Source: an uncultured Pseudomonadota bacterium
GTDB taxonomy: Bacteria; Pseudomonadota; Gammaproteobacteria; Steroidobacterales; Steroidobacteraceae
NCBI GenBank assembly: GCA_902826575.1
Contig: CADEFJ010000009.1
Location: forward strand, 1-53,659
DNA: 53,659 bases
Reading direction: 5' to 3'
A program made the position numbers and the translations under genes. Of the stretch, positions 32,478-41,426 are shown one piece after another. How positions within the stretch are numbered: the first letter of the stretch is position 1; the number at the start of each line of letters is the position of its first letter. The notes under the pieces are model-generated. The model did not search any database. It was not told the origin of the DNA and saw only the letters and a program-made list of their open reading frames with translations.

Positions 32478-34624
32478 ACGCACAACCCGGCCGGAATGCC
32501 CTGTCGCGACGGACCTTCCTGAAAAGCGGCGCCATCGGCATCGGTGGCCTGGTGCTCGCCATCGATATCACCGGCTGCTCGAAGCGCGGCGCAAAGAGTG
32601 CGGCGGGCGAGATCACCACCACCAACGCCTGGCTGAGCATCGGCACCGACAATTCGATCCACTTCCTGTGCGACCGCTCCGAGATGGGCCAGGGTGTGTA
32701 CACGGGGCTCGTCACCCTCCTCGCCGAGGAGCTCGAAGTCGATCCGCGGCGCATCGGGGTGGAGTTCGCGCCGGTGGGTGCCGCCTATACGAACGCGCTG
32801 CTCGGCGGCCAGGTCACGGGCGGCAGCACGAGCGTGCGCGACGCCTGGGACAAACTGCGCATCGCTGGCGCGCAGGCGCGCGAAATGCTGAAGGCCGCCG
32901 CCGCCAGTGAGTGGAAAACCACCGCGAGCACATGCCGCGTCGAGAATGGTGAAGTCGTTTCCTCTTTCGGCAAGCGCTTCACCTACGGCGAGTTGGCGGC
33001 TGCGGCCGCGCGCCTGCCGGTACCGGCCGACATCAAGCTGAAGGACGCGCGCGACTTCAGGTGGATCGGCAAGTCCTCCACCCGGCTCGATACACCAGCG
33101 AAGGTTGACGGTTCGGCGATTTACGGCATCGATGTCAGATTGCCGGGCATGCTGTACGCATCTCTCGCGATGCCGCCGATGCTCGGCGGCAAGGTCAGGA
33201 GCTTCGACGATGCCGCGGCCAGGGCCATGCCGGGCGTACAGGGTGTCGTGGCGACGAGCACGGGGATCGCCGTCGTCGCGGACAGCTGGTGGCACGCACT
33301 GCAGGCGCGCAATGCCCTGAAGGTCGAATGGGACGGCAGTGCGAGCGCCGCACTGAACGATGGCTCGATCCTGCGCGGGCTGAAGCAGGCCGCCGCCGCG
33401 AACGGCATCGTCGCACGCAAAGACGGCGATGCGGATGCCGCGCTCGCCGGGGCGGCACGGGTCGTGCGTGCCGAGTATCAGTTGCCGATGCTGGCCCACG
33501 CGACGCTCGAGCCGCAGGTGTGTACCGCCGACGTGCGCGCCGACGGCTGCGACATCTACGTGCCCACGCAGACACAGGGCGCGGCCCAGGCCGCCGCCGC
33601 CCGCGCCGCGGGCCTGCAACCCGGACAGGTGAACATCCACACGACCTTCCTGGGTGGCGGCTTCGGCCGGCGCCTCGATGTCGATTTCATACCCGCAGCG
33701 GTCGAGGCCTCGAAAGCCATCGGCAAGCCGGTGAAACTGCTGTGGACGCGCGAGGACGATACGACCCACGACGTGTATCGACCACCGGCCTATGACACGG
33801 TGGCGGGTGGCTTCGATCGCGACGGCAAACTGGTCGCATGGAAGCTGCACCTCACCGGGCCGTCGATCACCGCGCGGGTCTTTCCGGGCGCCGTGCCGCC
33901 GGGTGGCGTCGATCCGTTCTCGGTCGAGGCCGCCTCCAATTACCCCTACGACGTGCCGAACGTGCTGGTCGACTGGGTGCCGCATGAAGTCGGGCTCGAT
34001 GTCGGCTACTGGCGCTCGGTGAGCCACGCGCTCAATTGCTTCGTCGCCGAGAGCTTCATGGACGAGCTCGCGCTCGCCGCCGGCCAGGATCCGGCAGCAT
34101 TCCGTCGCACCCTGCTCGCGAAGCAGCCGCGCTACCTTGGCGTGCTGGAAGTCGCCCTTCGCCACTCCGGCTACGGGAAGAACGAGCCGGGCCGGTTTCG
34201 CGGCGTCGCCGTCATGGAAGGCTACGGCACGTACATGGCCCAGGTCGCCGAAATCTCGCTCGTGGACGGCAAGGCAAAGGTGCACCGCATCGTCTGCGCA
34301 GTCGATTGTGGCCAGGCCGTGAACCCCACCATCGTCGTCGCGCAGGTGGAAAGCGCGATCCTGTTCGGCCTGTCGGCCACGCTGTGGGGCGAGATCAATG
34401 TCCAGGGCGGCCGCGTGCAGCAGAGCAATTTCCACGACTATCGCGTCGTGCGCATGAACGAGGTGCCCGTCATCGAAACGCATCTCGTCGCAAGCGACGA
34501 ATCGCCCGGGGGCATCGGCGAGCCCGCCACGGCACTGGTCGCGCCGGCCCTCTGCAACGCCATCTACGCGGCGACCAGGCGGCGCCTGCGCTCGCTGCCG
34601 CTGACGAGACACAATCTGGCATGA
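32474..34624 (+). CDS. iorB: Molybdenum hydroxylase Mo-binding subunit (IorB-like)
   Basis: A 716-residue molybdopterin-binding subunit with a twin-arginine signal ([15 protein letters not shown], near residues 11-25) and a Cys in ITGCSK. Like IorB it is a single-subunit, rearranged form of the xanthine oxidase large subunit, without an FAD protein nearby. Seen: [65 protein letters not shown] and the C-terminal [19 protein letters not shown] with the active-site Glu. It would be exported folded with its partner through Tat and oxidise an aldehyde or N-heterocycle. The frame is open from 32075, but that part lies inside iorA; ATG 32474 fits. It is coupled to the aminotransferase (ATGA). Confidence 0.92.
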   Translation: MNAQPGRNALSRRTFLKSGAIGIGGLVLAIDITGCSKRGAKSAAGEITTTNAWLSIGTDNSIHFLCDRSEMGQGVYTGLVTLLAEELEVDPRRIGVEFAPVGAAYTNALLGGQVTGGSTSVRDAWDKLRIAGAQAREMLKAAAASEWKTTASTCRVENGEVVSSFGKRFTYGELAAAAARLPVPADIKLKDARDFRWIGKSSTRLDTPAKVDGSAIYGIDVRLPGMLYASLAMPPMLGGKVRSFDDAAARAMPGVQGVVATSTGIAVVADSWWHALQARNALKVEWDGSASAALNDGSILRGLKQAAAANGIVARKDGDADAALAGAARVVRAEYQLPMLAHATLEPQVCTADVRADGCDIYVPTQTQGAAQAAAARAAGLQPGQVNIHTTFLGGGFGRRLDVDFIPAAVEASKAIGKPVKLLWTREDDTTHDVYRPPAYDTVAGGFDRDGKLVAWKLHLTGPSITARVFPGAVPPGGVDPFSVEAASNYPYDVPNVLVDWVPHEVGLDVGYWRSVSHALNCFVAESFMDELALAAGQDPAAFRRTLLAKQPRYLGVLEVALRHSGYGKNEPGRFRGVAVMEGYGTYMAQVAEISLVDGKAKVHRIVCAVDCGQAVNPTIVVAQVESAILFGLSATLWGEINVQGGRVQQSNFHDYRVVRMNEVPVIETHLVASDESPGGIGEPATALVAPALCNAIYAATRRRLRSLPLTRHNLA

Positions 34625-35925
34625 GCGGCAACAGCGACCTGCAGAAGCGGCGCGAAGCGGCGATTCCGCGCGGCGTCGGCAACAGTACCGCGATCTACGC
34701 GGACCGCGCCCGCAACGCCGAGATCTGGGACGTCGAAGGCCGGCGCTACATCGACTTCGCCAGCGGCATCGCGGTGCTGAACACCGGGCATCGCCATCCC
34801 GCGGTGCAGGCCGCGCTCGACGCGCAGATCGAGCGCTTCACCCACGCGTGTTTCCAGGTCACGCCGTACGAGAGCTACGTGGCGCTCGCGGAGGCCCTCA
34901 ACGCATTGGCGCCGGGCACGACACCGAAGAAGACCATCTTCCTGACGACGGGCGCCGAGGCCGTCGAGAATGCGATCAAGATCGCGCGTTACCACACGCG
35001 CCGTTCGGCGGTGATCGCCTTCTCCGGCGGCTTCCACGGCCGCACCCTCGCCTGCAGCGCGCTCACCGGCAAGGTGATGCCGTACAAGGCGGGATTCGGA
35101 CCCATGATGCCCGAGGTCTACCACGTGCCGTACCCGATCGCCTACCACGGCATCGGTGCGGACGATTCGCTCGCTGCGCTCGAGCAGCTGTTCAGGGCGG
35201 ATGTCGATCCGGCGCGCGTCGCCGCGATCATCATCGAGCCGGTGCTCGGCGAAGGCGGCTTCTACGCGGCGCCGGCCGATTTCCTGCGCCGGTTGCGCAC
35301 CGTTTGCGACAGGCACGGCATCCTGCTGATCCTTGATGAAATACAGACCGGCTTTGCACGCACCGGCCGCATGTTCGCGATCGAGTATGCGGGTATCGAA
35401 CCGGACCTGATGACAGTGGCCAAGAGCCTCGCGGGCGGCGTGCCGCTCTCGGCCGTGATCGGCAAGGCCGAGATCATGGACGCACCCGCACCCGGTGGCC
35501 TCGGAGGCACCTACGCGGGCTCGCCGCTCGGCTGCGCAGCGGGGCTCGCAGTGCTCGACACGATCGAACGCGAGCGGCTTGCGGAACGCGCATTGGCGCT
35601 CGGCGAGCGGCTCGTCACGCACTTGTTGGGGCTGCAGGCGCGCCATACCTGCATCGGCGACGTACGCGGCCTCGGCGCGATGGTGGCAATGGAACTCGTC
35701 AGGAATCGCCAGAGGGATGCCCCCGACGCGGACCTGACCAGACGCCTCGTGCAGGCCGCAGCCAGGCGCGGACTGGTGATCCTCTCGTGCGGGATCCATG
35801 CGAACGTGATCCGCTTCCTCGCGCCGCTCACCATCGAGGATGCGCTGCTCGATGAGGGTCTCGGGATCCTGGAGGCCGCGCTCGAGGAAGTGACGGCCTC
35901 AGCGGGCCTCGAACGCCGCGCCTGA
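34621..35925 (+). CDS. gabT: 4-aminobutyrate-type aminotransferase
   Basis: A 434-residue class III PLP aminotransferase, closest in pattern to GABA aminotransferase: GNSTAIYADRARNAEIWDVEG, FASGIAVLNTGHRHP, FLTTGAEAVENAIKIARYHT, AIIIEPVLGEGGFY, LILDEIQTGFARTGRMFA, and PLP Lys in TVAKSLAGGVPLS. Converts GABA and 2-oxoglutarate to succinic semialdehyde and glutamate; other omega-amino acids are possible. No semialdehyde dehydrogenase follows; the molybdenum hydroxylase just upstream, to which it is coupled by ATGA, might oxidise an aldehyde, but that is speculation. ATG 34621 chosen over the long upstream open frame. Confidence 0.88.
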   Translation: MSGNSDLQKRREAAIPRGVGNSTAIYADRARNAEIWDVEGRRYIDFASGIAVLNTGHRHPAVQAALDAQIERFTHACFQVTPYESYVALAEALNALAPGTTPKKTIFLTTGAEAVENAIKIARYHTRRSAVIAFSGGFHGRTLACSALTGKVMPYKAGFGPMMPEVYHVPYPIAYHGIGADDSLAALEQLFRADVDPARVAAIIIEPVLGEGGFYAAPADFLRRLRTVCDRHGILLILDEIQTGFARTGRMFAIEYAGIEPDLMTVAKSLAGGVPLSAVIGKAEIMDAPAPGGLGGTYAGSPLGCAAGLAVLDTIERERLAERALALGERLVTHLLGLQARHTCIGDVRGLGAMVAMELVRNRQRDAPDADLTRRLVQAAARRGLVILSCGIHANVIRFLAPLTIEDALLDEGLGILEAALEEVTASAGLERRA

Positions 35926-35951
35926 GCGCGTCCAGGCCCGCCTGGGGGCGC

Positions 35952-36251
35952 TTACGCGCGCCCGGCGTTGGAATCGGTCGGAGTGTGGAAATACTCGCTT
36001 TCGCCGGCGAGTTCCTCCATCAGCCGCTTCAGCTCGGCCATGCGGCCGGTCGCGGTGCTGATCGGCATGCAGTCCTGGCAGCGCGGGTCACCGCAAGGCT
36101 GGCGCGAATAGAGCCAGTACTGCACCGCACCTGCGAGCAGGCCATCCGCGATGTCCCACAGGTCGGCGTCCTTGTCCTTGTCGGCGATCTTGTTGCCAAG
36201 ATCGACCGCCTTGCTGAAGGCCGCGTCAAAACTGTTGCCGAGTTCGCTCAT
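35952..36251 (-). CDS. Small protein with C-x4-C-x2-C motif
   Basis: A 99-residue soluble protein, not recognised. N-terminal half helical and acidic (FDAAFSKAVDLGNKIADKDKDADLWDIADGLLAGAVQYWLYSRQP); then the cysteine cluster CGDPRCQDC followed by MPISTATGRMAELKRLMEEL. The three close cysteines suit metal or a labile cluster but one more ligand would be needed, perhaps by dimerisation. Leaderless-type TACAAT precedes the ATG by 6 bases. It stands alone, convergent with gabT and divergent from uup. Confidence 0.75.
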   Translation of the reverse strand: MSELGNSFDAAFSKAVDLGNKIADKDKDADLWDIADGLLAGAVQYWLYSRQPCGDPRCQDCMPISTATGRMAELKRLMEELAGESEYFHTPTDSNAGRA

Positions 36252-36257
36252 GGGGCC

Positions 36258-36263
36258 ATTGTA
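36258..36263 (-). promoter_or_regulatory. Candidate -10 (TACAAT) for leaderless small Cys gene
   Basis: TACAAT on the minus strand is 6 bases (GGCCCC) before the ATG at 36251. It is one of the best -10 matches in the leaderless set. No -35 seen. Confidence 0.48.
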
Positions 36264-36290
36264 ACCCGCGCGTCGAAGTGCTTCGACCGG

Positions 36291-36296
36291 TAAGCT
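36291..36296 (+). promoter_or_regulatory. Candidate -10 (TAAGCT) before the uup leader frame
   Basis: TAAGCT is 6 bases before ATG 36303, the start of a 14-codon frame overlapping the uup start. Confidence 0.38.
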
Positions 36297-36302
36297 GCTG
36301 CG

Positions 36303-36347
36303 ATGCGTCCCCTCGATCCTGCCCTCGCCACGGCGGTAGCGCCGTGA
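36303..36347 (+). CDS. 14-codon leader frame overlapping uup
   Basis: ATG 36303 opens MRPLDPALATAVAP and stops at TGA 36345-36347, overlapping the uup GTG in the sequence GTGA. uup itself has no ribosome binding site at the usual distance, so its translation may depend on this leader. Leader peptides regulate several ABC-F genes through ribosome stalling, but no attenuator hairpin is seen here. Expression unproven. Confidence 0.38.
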   Translation: MRPLDPALATAVAP

Positions 36348-38131
36348 CCCGTATCGCCCTGCTCGATGCGCAGCTCGCCTTCGGCCTGCTGCCGCTGCTC
36401 GATGGTGCGAACCTCACGGTGAGCGCCGGGGAGCGCCTCGGGCTCATCGGGCGCAACGGCACGGGCAAGTCCTCGCTGCTCGCGGCGCTCGCGGGCATCC
36501 TGCCCCTCGATGCCGGCGAAGTGCGCCGTCGCGAAGGCCTCACCATCGCCTTCGTGGAGCAGGAGCCGGCACTTCCCCCGGCAGCCACGTTGCGGGAAAG
36601 CCTGGCCGCGCGCGCCGGGCTCGATCGCCACGACGAGGTCGCCCGCCACGCGCTCGATGTCCGGCTGACAGCGCACCTGCACCGCTACGGGCTCGCGCCC
36701 GATCGCGATCCGGCCGCAATGTCGGGTGGTGAACGCAAGCGGGCCGCACTCGCGCTCGGCTTCGCACTCGAACCCGGCCTATTGCTGCTCGATGAGCCGA
36801 CGAACCATCTCGACATCGAGGGCATCGAACTGCTCGAGGACGACGCCACCCGCGGCCCCGCGCTGATCGTCGTCACGCACGACCGGCGGTTCCTCGACCG
36901 CGTCGCCACGCGCATCATCGAACTCGACCGCGGGGTGCTGCGCTCCTGGCCCGGCGACTTTGCCGCATACGAGCGCGCCAAGGCACAGGACCTGGCTGCG
37001 GAGGCGGTTGCGCACCGCCGTTTCGACAAGTTCTGGGCGCAGGAGGAAGCCTGGATCCGCCAGGGCGTCGAAGCGCGCCGTACCCGCAACGAAGGCCGTG
37101 TTCGCCGGCTCGAGCAACTGCGCGAGGACCGCAGCGCGCGGCGCGAGCGCATCGGCGACGTCCGCTTCTCGCTCGCGGCGGGCGATCGCTCGGGCAAACT
37201 CGTCATCGAGCTCGAAGGCCTCAGCAAGCGGTTCGGCGAACGAGCGGTGGTTGCGGATCTGTCGCTGCGGATCATGCGCGGCGATCGTGTCGGCCTGATC
37301 GGCGCCAACGGCGCCGGCAAGACGACGCTGCTGCGCCTCATGCTCGGGGAGCTTGCGCCGGACTCCGGCACGGTGCGCACCGGCACCAACCTGCGGGTCG
37401 CGTACTTCGACCAGCTGCGCTCGCAGCTCGATCCCGAGCAAACAGTAGCCGACACGATCAGTCCGGGCTCCGACTGGGTCGAGGTCGGAGGCGTGCGCAA
37501 GCACGTGGCGACCTATCTTGCCGATTTCCTGTTCTCGTCCCGGCGCGCGCGCTCCCCCGTGCGCATGCTTTCCGGCGGCGAGCGCCACCGGCTGCTGCTG
37601 GCCCGCCTGTTTGCGCAGCCGGCGAACCTGCTGGTCCTCGACGAGCCGACCAACGACCTCGACATGGAGTCCCTCGAACTGCTCGAGGCCACGCTGCAGG
37701 GCTATGCCGGCACGCTGCTGCTCGTGAGCCATGACCGCGAGTTCCTCGACAACGTGGTGACCCAGACCCTCGTCGCCGAAGGCGACGGCCGCTGGCGCGA
37801 GTACGTCGGCGGGTACAGCGACTGGCTCGCACAGCGTGGCACGGCGGTGCGGGAGAGCGCCGCGAACGCCGCGCCGGTACGCGAGCGCACGCGCGTGCGC
37901 CGGCGCTTCGGTTTTCGTGAACAGAAAGAGCTCGATGCGCTGCCGGCGTCGATCGAGGCGCTGGAAGCCGAGAAGGCTGCGCTTGCCGCCGCGATGTGCG
38001 CGCCTGACTACCATCGCACCGGGCCGGAGCGCGCGCGTACCGACTCGGCGCGGATCGCCGCGATCGACGTCGAGATCGACGCCGCCATGGCGCGCTGGGA
38101 AGAACTCGAAGCGCTGCGCGCCGCGACCTGA
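36344..38131 (+). CDS. uup: ABC-F ATPase Uup
   Basis: A 595-residue cytosolic ABC-F protein that acts on the ribosome, not in transport; E. coli Uup also affects precise excision of transposons. Two NBDs: GRNGTGKSS, MSGGERKR, LLLLDEPTNHLD; and GANGAGKTT, LSGGERHR, LLVLDEPTNDLD. Between them lies the charged P-site tRNA interaction linker (QEEAWIRQGVEARRTRNEGRV). A C-terminal coiled coil (FREQKELDALPASIEALEAEK) marks it as Uup rather than EttA. Start GTG 36344 (VTRIALLDAQLAFG). The gene ends just before a strong hairpin. Confidence 0.93.
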   Translation: MTRIALLDAQLAFGLLPLLDGANLTVSAGERLGLIGRNGTGKSSLLAALAGILPLDAGEVRRREGLTIAFVEQEPALPPAATLRESLAARAGLDRHDEVARHALDVRLTAHLHRYGLAPDRDPAAMSGGERKRAALALGFALEPGLLLLDEPTNHLDIEGIELLEDDATRGPALIVVTHDRRFLDRVATRIIELDRGVLRSWPGDFAAYERAKAQDLAAEAVAHRRFDKFWAQEEAWIRQGVEARRTRNEGRVRRLEQLREDRSARRERIGDVRFSLAAGDRSGKLVIELEGLSKRFGERAVVADLSLRIMRGDRVGLIGANGAGKTTLLRLMLGELAPDSGTVRTGTNLRVAYFDQLRSQLDPEQTVADTISPGSDWVEVGGVRKHVATYLADFLFSSRRARSPVRMLSGGERHRLLLARLFAQPANLLVLDEPTNDLDMESLELLEATLQGYAGTLLLVSHDREFLDNVVTQTLVAEGDGRWREYVGGYSDWLAQRGTAVRESAANAAPVRERTRVRRRFGFREQKELDALPASIEALEAEKAALAAAMCAPDYHRTGPERARTDSARIAAIDVEIDAAMARWEELEALRAAT

Positions 38132-38170
38132 ATAAAAAAAGCGCCCCGGCGGATCTCTCCGCCGGGGCGC
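38131..38170 (-). terminator. Strong intrinsic terminator for the subtilase gene
   Basis: A perfect 13-bp stem (GCGCCCCGGCGGA / TCCGCCGGGGCGC, 4-base loop, 38141-38170) is followed on the minus strand by seven T residues and ATT. It sits 20 bases after the subtilase stop. On the plus strand it begins 9 bases after the uup stop but is followed only by CGGTTTC, so it is much weaker for uup. Confidence 0.9.
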
Positions 38171-38190
38171 CGGTTTCAACGTCTACTCGG

Positions 38191-41100
38191 CTAGCGCTTC
38201 TCGACCGGAACCACGTCGGCTTCGAGGCCTTCGTTGGCGTCGCGGTAGAAGAACAGCAAGCCTTCCTGCGACGGCGATGCCGTCTCGCCACCCGCAGGCG
38301 CGGTGACCGTCAGCGTTGCGAGGCTGAGCGGCGCCACGCCCGCAGCCGGCGGTGCCGACACATCGAACCGCGGCAATGCCGGTGTGAACACCTTGCCGTC
38401 GATGTAGTCGGTCAGTGCGCCCGTGAAGTAGTTGTCGAACGCCAGGGCCGAGATCACCCACTGCGAGGTCGGGCTGGCACCCATCGCCGCGAGCGGCGCG
38501 GTCAGGATCACGTTGCCCGTCTCGAGATCGGTGTCAGCGTAGAAGTACGCCGTCGCCGCGCCCGTCGCCAGGTTGTAGACATACACCACGGTCTGCCCGG
38601 TGGCCGCGAAGCCCGTGAGTTCAGCCGTGTACAGCACGAAGTCGTCCACGCCGTCGGCGTTGACGTCGAGGTACACATCGAACTCGGCCGGGTAGCTCGG
38701 GTGAGCCCGGACGCCGTAGGTGCTGACCGCGATCTGGATGCCCAACTGGCCGCCGCCGATTCCGACGAGGCGCGCACCGAGCGACTGCAGGTCGACCACG
38801 GCGAAGTTCTCGCCGGGGCCGGGCAACTGCGAGCGCGGAATCCGGGCACTCGTGCCGAGCAGCGCGAAGGCATCGACCTCACCTGCCTTGGCATACGACA
38901 GATTGAGCAGCGGCAGTTGCGCCGAAGCCTGATTGCGCGGAATGACGACCTTGGCACCAACCGCCTGCACGAGTGCGGCCTTCTTCGGCAGGACGTGCCA
39001 CGGCACGTGCACGCTGTCGGCGCCTTCCTTCAGGGTCAGGTAACCGTCGTACTCCGCATTCTGCAGAAGCGCGCCATTGCCGCCCTGCGAGCCGCCAAGG
39101 CCGGTGTACGGCCAGTCGCCGAGCTTCGCCGGATTGATCGTCAAGAGCACCTTGAAGGTCGCGGTGCCGTTGGCCGGCACGGTGACAGTCGACGGCGCCG
39201 AGAGCGTGACGGCGCCGCTCGCGGCATCGTCGGCATAACGGAACGACTTCTGCACCGAATAGCGGCGCGTCTTGTTCGTGAAGTTGCGGACCTTGACGGT
39301 GCGCTGGAGCACCTTCGGGTACGTGACACTGTGATAGCCGAACGACAGCGCAGGCGTCTTCGTCTCGTTGTCCCACATCGCCGTGCGCGAAGCGAGCGCC
39401 TTGTTGACGCGCACTTCGCCACCGCCGATGCGGGTGATCGGCACGAGCATCGTGCCTTCGCCGACCAGCGCCCGCTGGAAGATCTGCGGGTCAGCCGTAT
39501 TGGTGAGCAGTGCGCGCACCAGTGTCGGGGTCAGCGAAGGGTCCTTCGAGAGCAGCAGCGCGGCCGAGCCGGCCACCATGGGTGCGGCACCCGAAGTGCC
39601 GCCGAAGGCTTCCTCGCCGTTGCCGGTACCGGCAATCGCCGACACCGACGCGCCCGGCGCGCCGATCTCGGGCTTGATCGCGGCGAAGCTCGTCGACGGT
39701 CCGCGCGAGGAGGTACCGACGATCCAGCCCTGGCGCGACTGCGCGTTGGCGTCCGAGATCGTGGCCGTCACCACCGTCGTGGCGGTCGTCGCTGCGCGGA
39801 TCGCATTGGCGACCGGCTGCGTGACGACGAGCGTGGGCACGCACTGGCCGACGCACTCGCCGCCATTCGAGAACGACACGGCGTCACCCGGGGCGATGAG
39901 GCCGAGGATCATGGCGCTCGCACCGGCCGCAGTGGCGTTGGCCACCTTGAGGCTGATCGAGCAGGTGCCGCGATTGATCAGCGCGATCTTGCCCGCCACG
40001 GTGGCGGGTACCGAGCCTGCATCGCAGGCCAGGCCCGCAACCGGCACGACCTCGCCACTGACGGTGCCCGCAATGGGCGCCCACTCGACGGTGGCCGTAT
40101 TGGTGTAGGTGCCGGCAATGCTCGCCGGCGAATCGATGACGAGCGGATATGCCAGCGCACCCGGTACTTCCGTCTGCGCCACGCTCAGCACTTCCGGCGT
40201 CGAGGCCGGTGAGCCGGTGATGAAGGGCCGGTCGGCGCTGTTGCCGGCCGAGGCCACGACCACGACACCGGCGTTGACGGCATTGATGCTGGCGAGCGCA
40301 GTGTCGTCCTGGATCTGGCCGTAGCTCGAACCGATCGACATGTTGATTACGTCCACGGCGTCGTCCATCGAGCCGTCGCCGTTGGGATCGAGCATGTAGT
40401 CGAGCGCCTGCAGCATTGCCGCGCCATTGCACGAGGTCGCAATGGAGCTGCACACCTTGGCCGAAATCAGCTTGGCGTCGGGCGCCACGCCCTTGTGCAC
40501 ACCGTCGGCCGAGAGGCCGGCGATGATGTCGGCGACGTGCGTGCCGTGACCCTGGAAGTCGATCGGGTCATCGTCCTGGACCGCCGCCGCATTCGGCCAC
40601 TGCTCGCCTATGAAGTCGTGGCCGTCGATGACCTTGCTGGTCGGGAACAGGCCATCGCGTGTGGTGTTGCGCGGATCGGTGATCGAGCTGCCGTACGCTG
40701 CCTCATAGGCGGCCAGCGTGCCTTCACCACCCAGGTTGTAGTGCGTGTAGTCGATGCCGGAGTCGATCACGCCGACGGTCACGCCGGCGCCGGTGGCGCC
40801 CTGCGCCTGGGCGATTGCCGCGCCGATGTAGGGCACGGTGGCCGACAGGTCGAGGCGATATTCACGCGTCGGCCGCACCGACACGACATCGCGATAGCTT
40901 GCGATCGAATAGAGCTGCTCGGCGTCGATGCGCACGATCACCGCGTTGTAGGCGATGCGCGTGCGACCCACTTCACGGCCGCCGAGCGCCAGCAGGCGGG
41001 CGAGCATCGCGTCCTGGTCGCGTGCCAGCGTGGCGCTGTGCGCGCGCTGCTGCTGCTTGTTCAGCAGTCCGCCGAGGCTCTTGGAGTTCTGGCCGTTCGC

Positions 41101-41319
41101 GACTGCCAGCGGCTTGCCCGCCAGCTGCACGATGACGTCGATCTCGCCCTTGACGTCGGCGAGCGATGGGTCGATCTTGCGGGAACCGATGACAGGCGCC
41201 GCCAAAGCGAGCGCGGAGGCATCCGGATGTGAGCTTGCGGTCACGGGTGCCGCAGGACTTTGTGCAGCGAGCGCCGCCAGAGTGGCGGCACAGAGCAGCA
41301 CGGACAAGTGGCGCTTCAT
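38191..41319 (-). CDS. Secreted subtilisin-family (S8) protease with PA domain
   Basis: A 1042-residue secreted serine protease. Signal peptide 1-24, an inhibitor I9-like propeptide (about 58-152), and the catalytic domain with Asp186 (GVIDSGIDYTH), His258 (GHGTHVAD) and Ser576 (GGTSGAAPMVAG), all intact; oxyanion Asn360 in ASAGN. A PA domain is inserted between His and Ser (about 400-520; KIALINRGTCSISLKVANA). A long C-terminal part (about 650-1042) has beta-sandwich-like repeats and EF-hand-like DVNADGVDDF. The whole resembles vestibular lactocepin/cucumisin-like subtilases. ATG 41319 follows GGGGG by about 7 bases. Likely a nutrient protease; single-gene transcript with its own terminator. 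Confidence 0.93.
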   Translation of the reverse strand: MKRHLSVLLCAATLAALAAQSPAAPVTASSHPDASALALAAPVIGSRKIDPSLADVKGEIDVIVQLAGKPLAVANGQNSKSLGGLLNKQQQRAHSATLARDQDAMLARLLALGGREVGRTRIAYNAVIVRIDAEQLYSIASYRDVVSVRPTREYRLDLSATVPYIGAAIAQAQGATGAGVTVGVIDSGIDYTHYNLGGEGTLAAYEAAYGSSITDPRNTTRDGLFPTSKVIDGHDFIGEQWPNAAAVQDDDPIDFQGHGTHVADIIAGLSADGVHKGVAPDAKLISAKVCSSIATSCNGAAMLQALDYMLDPNGDGSMDDAVDVINMSIGSSYGQIQDDTALASINAVNAGVVVVASAGNSADRPFITGSPASTPEVLSVAQTEVPGALAYPLVIDSPASIAGTYTNTATVEWAPIAGTVSGEVVPVAGLACDAGSVPATVAGKIALINRGTCSISLKVANATAAGASAMILGLIAPGDAVSFSNGGECVGQCVPTLVVTQPVANAIRAATTATTVVTATISDANAQSRQGWIVGTSSRGPSTSFAAIKPEIGAPGASVSAIAGTGNGEEAFGGTSGAAPMVAGSAALLLSKDPSLTPTLVRALLTNTADPQIFQRALVGEGTMLVPITRIGGGEVRVNKALASRTAMWDNETKTPALSFGYHSVTYPKVLQRTVKVRNFTNKTRRYSVQKSFRYADDAASGAVTLSAPSTVTVPANGTATFKVLLTINPAKLGDWPYTGLGGSQGGNGALLQNAEYDGYLTLKEGADSVHVPWHVLPKKAALVQAVGAKVVIPRNQASAQLPLLNLSYAKAGEVDAFALLGTSARIPRSQLPGPGENFAVVDLQSLGARLVGIGGGQLGIQIAVSTYGVRAHPSYPAEFDVYLDVNADGVDDFVLYTAELTGFAATGQTVVYVYNLATGAATAYFYADTDLETGNVILTAPLAAMGASPTSQWVISALAFDNYFTGALTDYIDGKVFTPALPRFDVSAPPAAGVAPLSLATLTVTAPAGGETASPSQEGLLFFYRDANEGLEADVVPVEKR

Positions 41320-41426
41320 GTTAATCCCCCTGAATTCTTGAGTTCGAACTGCCAAGATGCCGGAATGCCGGACACTTGATTCGCGCAGCATATCAGAGCG
41401 CACGTCAAGTGCTTGCATCGCAATAC

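Noticed and set aside
32438-34612. A 724-codon open frame on the minus strand opposite the molybdenum hydroxylase large subunit.
   Set aside because: It mirrors a gene with clear family motifs, its translation is rich in Arg/His/Ala without any domain, and long antisense frames are common in GC-rich codon usage.
34036-34620. A 195-residue N-terminal extension of the aminotransferase.
   Set aside because: It overlaps the end of the molybdenum hydroxylase in another frame; the ATGA at 34621 gives the normal GabT length.
35926-35951. An intrinsic terminator between gabT and the small Cys gene.
   Set aside because: GCGCGTCCAGGC and GCCTGGGGGCGC can pair imperfectly, but there is no T-run on either strand.
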